NCBI GenBank assembly: GCA_949752745.1
Contig: OX457033.1
Location: 42,158,245 to 42,222,244 of the forward strand
DNA: 64,000 nucleotides
Direction of reading: 5' to 3'
From: Protula sp. h YS-2021
Lineage: Eukaryota; Annelida; Polychaeta; Sabellida; Serpulidae
Shown: positions 27,001-37,400 of the stretch, one piece after another
Layout: each line of letters begins with the position of its first letter
How positions within the stretch are numbered: the first letter of the stretch is position 1
The notes under the pieces: generated by a model
What the model saw: the letters and a program-made list of their open reading frames with translations, nothing else
Told to the model about the DNA's origin: nothing
Database searches by the model: none
Translations under genes and position numbers: made by a program

Positions 27001-29938
27001 TCTAAACTTTTTCTAGATAATGGTCAACTTTTTTGTTTTGACCTTTACTATGACGGAGGAGGTGAAGGTCACCGGATGAATCTTAAACAACGTCTTTTAA
27101 GCCCAATGTGTCGAAGATCTCATTAGCTGTTTTCGAGATAACGGTCAACTTACGGTTGTTGGCGACCTGACCATGACGGAGGAGGTCAGAGTCACCGAGG
27201 TACCTCTTATATAAAGTCTTTTAAGCCCAAAGGGTCGAAAATAAGCTTAAAATCGCTCTATCTCTAACTGTTTTCGAGATAATGGTCAACTTCGGGTTTT
27301 TCACTTTGACGATGACGGAGGTGGCTATGGTCATCGAGGTACCTCTTTTATAACGTTCTTTAGGCCCAAAGGGTCGAAAATAATCTCAAAATCGCTCTAT
27401 TTCTTTACCCGTTTTCGAGAAAATGCTCAGCTTTTGGAGTTTGCCCTTGGCCATGACGGAGGAGGTCAAGGTCACCAAGGTACCTCTTATATTGCGTCTT
27501 TTAGCCCCACAGGGTCGAAAATAAGCTTAAAATTGCTCTATATCTGACTGTTCGAGATAATGGTCAACTTCCGGTTTCTCACCTTGATGATGACTGAGTT
27601 GTGTTTTTGCCCTTGACCATGACGGAGGAGGTCAAGGTCACCGAACTACCTCTTATTTTGGGTCTTTTAGGCCCAAAGGGTCGAAAATAAGCTTAAATTC
27701 GTTCTATCTCTAAACTTTTTCTAGATAATGGTCAACTTTTTTGTTTTGACCTTTACTATGACGGAGGAGGTGAAGGTCACTGGATGAATCTTAAACAACG
27801 TCTTTTAAGCCCAATGTGTCGAAGATCTCATTAGCTGTTTTCGAGATAACGGTCAACTTACGGTTTTTGGACTTGACCATGACGGACGAGGTCAGAGTCA
27901 CCGAGGTACCTCATATATAAAGTCTTTTAAGCCCAAAGGGTCGAAAATAAGCTTAAAATCGCTCTATCTCTAACTGTTTTCGAGATAATGGTCATCTTCG
28001 GGTTTTTCACTTTGACGATGACGGAGGTGGCTATGGTCATCGATGTACCTCTTTTATAACGTTCTTTAGGCCCAAAGGGTCGAAAATAATCTCAAAATCG
28101 CTCTATTTCTTTACCCGTTTTCGAGAAAATGCTCAGCTTTTGGAGTTTGCCCTTGGCCATGACGGAGGAGGTCAAGGTCACCAAGGTACCTCTTATATTG
28201 CGTCTTTTAGCCCCACAGGGTCGAAAATAAGCTTAAAATTGCTCTATATCTGACTGTTCGAGATAATGGTCAACTTCCGGTTTCTCACCTTGATGATGAC
28301 TGAGTTGTGTTTTTGCCCTTGACCATGACGGAGGAGGTCAAGGTCACCGAACTACCTCTTATTTTGGGTCTTTTAGGCCCAAAGGGTCGAAAATAAGCTT
28401 AAATTCGTTCTATCTCTAAACTTTTTCTAGATAATGGTCAACTTTTTTGTTTTGACCTTTACTATGACGGAGGAGGTGAAGGTCACCGGATGAATCTTAA
28501 ACAACGTCTTTTAAGCCCAATGTGTCGAAGATCTCATTAGCTGTTTTCGAGATAACGGTCAACTTACGGTTTTTGGACCTGACCATGACGGAGGAGGTCA
28601 GAGTCACCGAGGTACCTCTTATATAAAGTCTTTTAAGCCCAAAGGGTCGAAAATAAGCTTAAAATCGCTCTATCTCTAACTGTTTTCGAGATAATGGTCA
28701 ACTTCGGGTTTTTCACTTTGACGATGACGGAGGTGGCTATGGTCATCGAGGTACCTCTTTTATAACGTTCTTTAGGCCCAAAGGGTCGAAAATAATCTCA
28801 AAATCGCTCTATTTCTTTACCCGTTTTCGAGAAAATGCTCAGCTTTTGGAGTTTGCCCTTGGCCATGACGGAGGAGGTCAAGGTCACCAAGGTACCTCTT
28901 ATATTGCGTCTTTTAGCCCCACAGGGTCGAAAATAAGCTTAAAATTGCTCTATATCTGACTGTTCGAGATAATGGTCAACTTCCGGTTTCTCACCTTGAT
29001 GATGACTGAGTTGTGTTTTTGCCCTTGACCATGACGGAGGAGGTCAAGGTCACCGAACTACCTCTTATTTTGGGTCTTTCAGGCCCAAAGGGTCGAAAAT
29101 AAGCTTAAAATCGGTCTATCTCTAAACTTTTTCTAGATAATGGTCAACTTTTTTGTTTTGACCTTTACTATGACGGAGGAGGTTAAGGTCACCGGATGAA
29201 TCTTAAACAACGTCTTTTAAGCCCAATGTGTCGAAGATCTCATTAGCTGTTTTCGAGGTAACGGTCAACTTACGGTTTTTGGACCTGACCATGACGGAGG
29301 AGGTCAGAGTCACCGAGGTACCTCTTATATAAAGTCTTTTAAGCCCAAAGGGTCGAAAATAAGCTTAAAATCGCTCTATCTCTAACTGTTTTCGAGATAA
29401 TGGTCAACTTCGGGTTTTTCACTTTGACAATGACGGAGGTGGCTATGGTCATCGAGGTACCTCTTTTATAACGTTCTTTAGGCCCAAAGGGTCGAAAATA
29501 ATCTCAAAATCGCTCTATTTCTTTACCCGTTTTCGAGAAAATGCTCAGCTTTTGGAGTTTGACCTTGGCCATGACGGAGGAGGTCAAGGTCACCAAGGTA
29601 CCTCTTATATTGCGTCTTTTAGCCCCACAGGGTCGAAAATAAGCCTAAAATTGCTCTATATCTGACTGTTCGAGATAATGGTCAACTTCCGGTTTCTCAC
29701 CTTGATGATGACTGAGTTGTGCTTTTGCCCTTGACCATGACGGAGGAGGTCAAGGTCACCGAACTACCTCTTATTTTGGGTCTTTTAGGCCCAAAGGGTC
29801 GAAAATAAGCTTAAAATCGTTCTATCTCTAAACTTTTTCTAGATAATGGTCAACTTTTTTGTTTTGACCTTTACTATAACGGAGGAGGTGAAGGTCACCG
29901 GATGAATCTTAAACAACGTCTTTTAAGCCCAATGTGTC
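1..29938. repeat. Satellite array, ~705-bp higher-order repeat (HOR1, left part)
   Basis: Tandem array with about 45 occurrences of the marker GATGATGACTGAG (starts at 1, 705, 1410, 2115, 2820, 3525, 4229, 4934 ... 28998, 29704). Each unit contains five related subunits, marked by TGACGG at about 35, 173, 294, 433 and 574 of the unit, so the subunits run about 138, 121, 139, 141 and 165 bp. Shared blocks are GGAGGAGGTCAAGGTCACC, GAGGTACCTC, AGGCCCAAAGGGTCGA and TTTTCGAGATAA. Unit length drifts along the array: 704-705 bp on the left, 706 in the middle, 708 from 19.1 to 25.5 kb. Four copies are truncated to 434 or 307 bp (11976, 12410, 13423-13857 and 13857-14164). Units differ by only a few bases, so homogenisation is recent. 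Short open frames occur on both strands but merely translate the repeat. No gene is seen here. Confidence 0.97.
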
Positions 29939-29993
29939 CGATCAGGGTCTTACAGTGGTGGTTACCTCCTGCCGTCTCATGAACAAACCTCCC

Positions 29994-30011
29994 CTCTCTC
30001 TCTCTCTCTCA

Positions 30012-30050
<39 letters not shown>

Positions 30051-30072
30051 GTCCTAACCCCCCTCTCTCTCG
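29994..30072. repeat. CT microsatellite in the LINE leader
   Basis: Runs of CTCTCTCT interrupted by CACTCG and by TATGTCCTAACCCCC. It lies inside the first 140 bases of the inserted element and so belongs to its 5' leader, or to non-LINE DNA carried with it. An open frame across it starts at a non-ATG codon and is low complexity, so it is not called as a gene. Confidence 0.9.
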
Positions 30073-30425
30073 CTATCGATGTTTGCATCTCTGAGGCTAT
30101 CTTCTTAGCGTTCTCTTCATTCACTAAACTACATACCCATACATTCATTTTATTCATACCGCCTGTATCATACAATTAGTTTCCCTGAAATCGATCCATA
30201 CAGAAACAACCATTTGCTGTAAAATTTGATACAATGTGGCTGCCTGCCAGTATCAGCCTACATATATATAAATACTTAGATATCAATTTATATATATATG
30301 GGCGCTTGTGTAAATAATATGTTAGTTGTTCGTTTGTTCTGTCAATTTTTGTCCCTTTTTATAATGCCGTATTTGTGTGGTGCGAAAAATGTTGACACAG
30401 CCGTGGAAAGGTTACGAAATAATGA

Positions 30426-33400
30426 AGCTTATTTAAGCCCAGTTTATTAATTAAATTAATATCTAAAAATTGTCGAGGGTTGGCCGATTATAACAAAAGA
30501 AATGAATTACTCCACTGGATAAAAAATAGTAAGTACTGGGAATTTGATTTCATAATGCTACAAGAAACACATAGTGAAGAGAAGGACATTCGGAGTTGGG
30601 AAAAAATTGGGCTACGTTTAGGAAACACGATAAGCTCATTGTTTCGCATGGCTCTAGTAAAAGTAAAGGGGTATTAACTATTGTTAAAAATGATTTTGTT
30701 AAATTTATTTCCAGCGAATTTGTAAGCAAGGACGGTAGAGCTGTCGTTATTGACCTAAAAATGGAAGAAGAGAGTTATTCCATATTCAATATTTATGCAC
30801 CGAATCTAGAATGTCAAAAAGAACAACAGGAGTTTTATGATCGAATCGGTAACATGATTCAGGAAAGAGAGGAAAACAAAATAATTATTGGTGGTGACCT
30901 GAATGTTATCTTAGATGGCAATTTGGACAGAACTCCGATAAATACTAAGACATATAAAGGAGTGGAAACAATTAAGGAGCTTATGGAACAATACAACATA
31001 ATTGATCTATGGCGGATAAAAAACCCTGGGGAAAAACGCTTTACTTGGCGTAGGGCAAAACCAAATTTAATACAATCACGACTTGATTATTGGTTAACTT
31101 CCCGTGATATTAACTTTTCTGCAAATACTGCAGATATAATCCCTGGTTACCGATCCGATCATAGTGCTATTGTGTTATCTGTAAAAATCTCTAACTCTGA
31201 AAGGAGCCGTGGTCCAGGTTATTGGAAATTTAATGCAAATTTATTAAGTGATACCGAATACGTTCAAAGCATGAAAGCTCTTGTCTTGAAATTCGCACAT
31301 GAGTTAAGACTTTTGGACCCGCATCTTAAATGGGAATATATTAAGCATGAAATAAGAAAAGAGACCATTAGGTACTCAAAACAAAAATCATATACAAAGA
31401 AATTAGAAAAACAAAATTTGATAAAAACTTTAGAAACTCTATATACCAGTCTTCAGAAGGGAAATATAAGCCAAAATGAACAAGATGAAATCTTTAGTGA
31501 AATCAAAGCAATTAACATGGAGCTAGAGCGTATAGAGAGAATCAATTCCATGGGACATTATATCCGTAGCAAGGCATATTACCTAGAGCATGACGAAAAA
31601 AATTCAAAGGTATTCGTTGCAATTGAGAAAAGAAATTACGAACAGAAACACATTAAAAGGCTCATTGACAAAGATGGGAAAGATGTAGAACAACCCCATA
31701 AAATATTAGAGACAAGTGCTCGTTTTTATAAAAATTTGTACCAAAAGAATGACGAAGTGTCAAAAGCTTTTTATGACTATTTCTTCGAGTCTAGAAATAT
31801 TCCCAAGATACCCAAAGTGCATGCTGAAATGCTTAATACTGAATTAACAAGACAAGAGCTCTTAAGTGTCATTAATAAAATGAAGAAAAACAAATCTCCA
31901 GGTACTGATGGCTTGACGGCTGAATTTTATCAGTTTTTTAGATATGAGATAGTCGATTTGCTACTAGAATCTTTTTCATACAGCTATGAGAGAGGATATC
32001 TCAGTGTTGAGCAAAGAAGAGGGATAATAAGGCTTATCCCTAAAAAGGACAAAGACTTAGTATATCTGAAAAACTGGAGACCTATAAGTCTTCTAAATGT
32101 CGATATGAAAATATTAACTCAAAGTATAGCCCATAGATTCCAGAAAGTACTACCGATAATTATCGGCAAAGAACAAAATGGCTTTGTTAAAAATAGATTT
32201 ATCGGTTTCAATATAAGAACACTTATTGATAGTATTGATTTCTTGAACAGAAATAATCTCGAGGGGTTTTTGGCATTTATCGATTTTGAAAAAGCGTTTG
32301 ATAAGCTGGATTGGGACTTCCTAGACAAATGCCTGGAGTGTTTTAATTTTGGCAATAGCATACGGAGGTGGGTTAAAAGCATATATACAAAAATTGAAAG
32401 CTGCACAATAAATAATGGTTATACAAGTCAATTTTTTGAAATAAAAAATGGAGTAAGACAAGGAGATCCTCTCTCAGCACTGTTATTTATTATAGCGGTT
32501 GAAATTTTAGCAATCTCGACAAGAGAAAATAACAACATTAAAGGTATCAAGGTAAATAATATTGAGACGAAAATCAGCCTTTTGGCCGATGATACAACTT
32601 TATTACTAAGCGATATACTTTCTTTAAGAAATGTATTAAATGTGTTTGTTATGTTTTACTATACTTCTGGTCTGAGAGTAAATATTGAAAAGTCAGAGAT
32701 ATTGCAAATAGGTAGAGCGCCAGTGAGATTTCTTGAAAAGAAACCTTTTAGATTTAAATGGACAGAGGGTGATGTAGTATCTTTGGGCATACGTTACTTT
32801 AATGACATTGAAAAGATCACTGATGTTAATCTCAGAGATAAGCTGACAAATTTCAAACAAACGTTACATAACTGGTCAAAATTTTATATGACATTGAAAG
32901 GGAAAATAACTATTATTAAGAATCTGGCGCTTCCAAAAATCCTTTTTGTAACCAATGTCCTTTATATTCTCGAATGGTTTATTAATGAAGTAACCTCAGT
33001 TTTAGACCAATTCCTCTGGGAGGGAAAACCGCATAGATTCCAGAAAAAATGTACTAATACAAGACTTTAAGGATGGTGGTCTTAGAAATTTAGATTATAA
33101 CTCTTTTTTATGTGCACAAAAAATCATGTGGGTAAAACGTGTTTTGGAAAATGAAAACACTCTAAGTGTTGCTTTTCTTATAAAGTATCTTCCAAATCTG
33201 ACATTATCGTACATACTCTCTTGCGATTCGGACCCAAAAAGGATACCTGACCATATCCCAAAATTTTACCGCGATATCCTTTGTGCCTGGTATTCAGTGA
33301 ATAATCCCTCTTACGACACAAGTTGCTTAATGCAACAGTGCATCTGGTTTAACAAAAATATTGTGATTAATCATGAGCCGATCTTTTATACTGAAATGGC

Positions 33401-34263
33401 GCGTAAAGGAATTATGTTTGTAGTAGATCTGCTAGATGCAGAAGGGCGGTTTATGGAAGCAGGGGAAATTAAGAGCAAATTTAATTTAAATACAAATCTG
33501 TTAAAGATCATGGGGCTACTAAGTGCTATACCGAATGATTGGAAGAAAAGTATAAAACAAAATTGTAACGTAGACAAAGACCCAATGGCACCAGTTCCCC
33601 AAATTGTACAGTTAAGAACAGACGCTATAACAAAAAACATAACGAAATTAACCTCAAAAGAGGTATATTGGCTAATTATAAAGAAAAAGTCAATAACGCC
33701 AAGCTGCATAAACAGATGGGGAAAAGATAACATCGTTTTGAACTCGTCCCAATGGAGAGAAATATTTGAAAAAAACGAGATATCTGACAAAAAATGCTAA
33801 AAATACAATGATAAATTTTAAGATAATGCATAAAAATTATGCATCTGATCTCATAGTATCCAAATTTGACCCAGATATTAAACCAATCTGTGAACAATGC
33901 AATAAAAAAAATGATATTGTCCACCTTTTCGACATGTGTAGTAAGATTTACACCTTTTGGTCTTTGCTAGAAAAGTGGGTAAATAGTAACATAATAAGAG
34001 AGGGCCCAAAAATCAGTATTTGTAGAAGGAAAAAATTGCTTGGCTTATTGAAAGAAGATGTTGCAGTGAATTACCTATTTACAATTGACTTTGTACTCTT
34101 ACAGGCCAGAATGTATATACACAAGAGTAATATTCATAAAGAAGATGTTTATTTTATAAATTTTCTAATGATACTTAGAAATGTTGTAATGATTGAAAAA
34201 ATGACATATTCGTCAAAACATGTAAATTTTAAATATTTAGAGGAACTGTATTGTTTGTTATAG
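30426..34263 (+). pseudogene. LINE ORF2: endonuclease-reverse transcriptase, frameshifted
   Basis: The coding capacity runs through four frame segments: ~30426-30605, ~30602-33049, ~33045-33776 and ~33770-34263. No in-frame stop occurs inside a segment before its frame switch. The first segment has no ATG; an in-frame TGA lies at 30423. APE-type endonuclease: NCRGL start (~30468), QETHS, GGDLNVIL, SRLDYW and SDHSAIVLS near 31160, which carry the expected catalytic acids and histidine. Reverse transcriptase: GTDGLTAEF (~31905), NWRPISLLN, FIDFEKAFD (first Asp 32282), GVRQGDPLS, and LADDTT with the Asp pair at 32587-32592. C-terminal domain: CEQC-x7-H-x4-C zinc knuckle near 33890-33940. The frame changes lie at 30601-30606, 33044-33049 and 33770-33776, each a run of 6-7 A. 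Such an enzyme nicks target DNA and copies its own mRNA there. As read, the chain is broken, so it is called a pseudogene; sequencing error at homopolymers is a real alternative. Confidence 0.9.
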
Positions 34264-34477
34264 TCCTAACCCTCAGTTACTCAGTTACTCGTTTTTTTTT
34301 TACGTCTTATATAATCCATGATCTGTGTCGGTATATTTATTACATACTCGAAAAATGTTTGTAGAGACATTTATTTTACTACTCATTTGTATAATGTAGA
34401 TAATGCTGTATGTACCAAGGACAATTTCTTACGGCGAAATAAAATAAAATCAAAAAAAAAAAAAAAAAAAAAAAAAA
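34264..34477 (+). terminator. LINE 3' UTR, AATAAA and poly(A) tail
   Basis: About 190 bp of AT-rich 3' UTR follows the TAG at 34261-34263. AATAAA at 34438-34443 sits close to a pure 26-A tract (34452-34477), after which the satellite resumes with GATCTCATTAG. The long uninterrupted tail suggests recent insertion, because poly(A) tracts decay quickly. Confidence 0.92.
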
Positions 34478-37400
34478 GATCTCATTAGCTGTTTTCGAGA
34501 TAACGGTCAACTTACGGTTTTTGGCGACCTGACCATGACGGAGGAGGTCAGAGTCACCGAGGTGCCTCTTATATAAAGTCTTTTAAGCCCAAAGGGTCGA
34601 AAATAAGCTTAAAATCGCTCTATCTCTAACTGTTTTCGAGATAATGGTCAACTTCGGGTTTTTCACTTTGACGATGACGGAGGTGGCTATGGTCATCGAG
34701 GTACCTCTTTTATAACGTTCTTTAGGCCCAAAGGGTCGAAAATAATCTCAAAATCGCTCTATTTCTTTACCCGTTTTCGAGAAAATGCTCAGCTTTTGGA
34801 GTTTGCCCTTGGCCATGACGGTGGAGGTCAAGGTCACCAAGGTACCTCTTATATTGCGTCTTTTAGCCCCACAGGGTCGAAAATAAGCTTAAAATTGCTC
34901 TATATCTGACTGTTCGAGATAATGGTCAACTTCCGGTTTCTCACCTTGATGATGACTGAGTTGTGTTTTTGCCCTTGACCATGACGGAGGAGGTCAAGGT
35001 CACCGAACTACCTCTTATTTTGGGTATTTTAGGCCCAAAGGGTCGAAAATAAGCTTAAAATCGTTCTATCTCTAAACTTTTTCTAGATAATGGTCAACTT
35101 TTTTGTTTTGACCTTTACTATGACGGAGGAGGTGAAGGTCACCGGATGAATCTTAAACAACGTCTTTTAAGCCCAATGTGTCGAAGATCTCATTAGCTGT
35201 TTTCGAGATAACGGTCAACTTACGGTTTTTGGACCTGACCATGACGGAGGAGGTCAGAGTCACCGAGGTACCTCTTATATAAAGTCTTTTAAGCCCAAAG
35301 GGTCGAAAATAAGCTTAAAATCGCTCTATCTCTAACTGTTTTCGAGATAATGGTCAACTTCGGGTTTTTCACTTTGACAATGACGGAGGTGGCTATGGTC
35401 ATCGAGGTACCTCTTTTATAACGTTCTTTAGGCCCAAAGGGTCGAAAATAATCTCAAAATCGCTCTATTTCTTTACCCGTTTTCGAGAAAATGCTCAGCT
35501 TTTGGAGTTTGCCCTTGGCCATGACGGAGGAGGTCAAAGTCACCAAGGTACCTCTTATATTGCGTCTTTTAGCCCCACAGGGTCGAAAATAAGCTTAAAA
35601 TTGCTCTATATCTGACTGTTCGAGATAATGGTCAACTTCCGGTTTATTACCTTCATGATGACTGAGTTGTGCTTTTGCCCTTGACCATGACGGAGGAGGT
35701 CAAGGTCACCGAACTACCTCTTATTTTGGGTCTTTTAGGCCCAAAGGGTCGAAAATAAGCTTAAAATCGTTCTATCTCTAAACTTTTTCTAGATAATGGT
35801 CAACTTTTTTGTTTTGACCTTTACTATGACGGAGGAGGTGAAGGTCACCGGATGAATCTTAAACAACGTCTTTTAAGCCCAATGTGTCGAAGATCTCATT
35901 AGCTGTTTTCGAGATAACGGTCAACTTACGGTTTTTGGACCTGACCATGACGGAGGAGGTCAGAGTCACCGAGGTACCTCTTATATAAAGTCTTTTAAGC
36001 CCAAAGGGTCGAAAATAAGCTTAAAATCGCTCTATCTCTAACTGTTTTCGAGATAATGGTCAACTTCGGGTTTTTCACTTTGACAATGACGGAGGTGGCT
36101 ATGGTCATCGAGGTACCTCTTTTATAACGTTCTTTAGGCCCAAAGGGTCGAAAATAATCTCAAAATCGCTCTATTTCTTTACCCGTTTTCGAGAAAATGC
36201 TCAGCTTTTGGAGTTTGCCCTTGGCCATGACGGAGGAGGTCAAAGTCACCAAGGTACCTCTTATATTGCGTCTTTTAGCCCCACAGGGTCGAAAATAAGC
36301 TTAAAATTGCTCTATATCTGACTGTTCGAGATAATGGTCAACTTCCGGTTTATTACCTTCATGATGACTGAGTTGTGCTTTTGCCCTTGACCATGACGGA
36401 GGAGGTCAAGGTCACCGAACTACCTCTTATTTTGGGTCTTTTAGGCCCAAAGGGTCGAAAATAAGCTTAAAATCGTTCTATCTCTAAACTTTTTCTAGAT
36501 AATGGTCAACTTTTTTGTTTTGACCTTTACTATTACGGAGGAGGTGAAGGTCACCGGATGAATCTTAAACAACGTCTTTTAAGCCCAATGTGTCGAAGAT
36601 CTCATTAGCTGTTTTCGAGATAGCGGTCAACTTACGGTTTTTGGACCTGACCATGACGGAGGAGGTCAGAGTCACCGAGGTAACTCTTATATAAAGTCTT
36701 TTAAGCCCAAAGGGTCGAAAATAAGCTTAAAATCGCTCTATCTCTAACTGTTTTCGAGATAATGGTCAACTTCGGGTTTTTCACTTTGACGATGACGGAG
36801 GTGGCTATGGTCATCGAGGTACCTCTTTTATAACGTTCTTTAGGCCCAAAGGGTCGAAAATAATCTCAAAATCGCTCTATTTCTTTACCCCTTTTCGAGA
36901 AAATGCTCAGCTTTTGGAGTTTGCCCTTGGCCATGACGGAGGAGGTCAAGGTCACCAAGGTACCTCTTATATTGCGTCTTTTAGCCCCACAGGGTCGAAA
37001 ATTGCTCTATATCTGACTGTTCGAGATAATGGTCAACTTCCGGTTTCTCACCTTGATGATGACTGAGTTGTGTTTTTGCCCTTGACCATGACGGAGGAGG
37101 TCAAGGTCACCGAACTACCTCTTATTTTGGGTATTTTAGGCCCAAAGGGTCGAAAATAAGCTTAAAATCGTTCTATCTCTAAACTTTTTCTAGATAATGG
37201 TCAACTTTTTTGTTTTGACCTTTACTATGACGGAGGAGGTGAAGGTCACCGGATGAATCTTAAACAACGTCTTTTAAGCCCAATGTGTCGAAGATCTCAT
37301 TAGCTGTTTTCGAGATAACGGTCAACTTACGGTTTTTGGACCTGACCATGACGGAGGAGGTCAGAGTCACCGAGGTACCTCTTATATAAAGTCTTTTAAG

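Larger units (their letters stand above)
29939..34477 (+). mobile_element. Non-LTR retrotransposon (LINE, L1/Tx1-like) inserted in the satellite
   Basis: A 4.5-kb insert splits one satellite unit at phase ~234 and the satellite resumes at phase ~237. The next unit marker (34948) falls where an uninterrupted unit would put it. Order: ~490 bp of leader with a CT microsatellite; endonuclease-reverse transcriptase ORF (30426-34263, three frameshifts); short 3' UTR; AATAAA at 34438; 26-base poly(A) at 34452-34477. No LTRs are present. The flanks show no target-site duplication; at most GAA (or a single G, if two A residues merged with the tail) is missing from the target. The style of the RT blocks (NWRPISLLN, FIDFEKAFD, GVRQGDPLS, LADDTT) and the C-terminal CCHC knuckle point to the L1 superfamily, Tx1 group. 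That clade call is from memory of family patterns. No ORF1 is visible. Confidence 0.93.

Noticed and set aside
29934..30179. 81-codon frame at the LINE 5' end
   Set aside because: Begins at GTG inside the satellite junction and runs through (CT)n; not ORF1.
33765..33780. Programmed -1 frameshift site (A AAA AAC) in the LINE ORF
   Set aside because: The heptamer is in the right phase, but the downstream frame is +1 (or -2), not -1, so an extra A explains it better.
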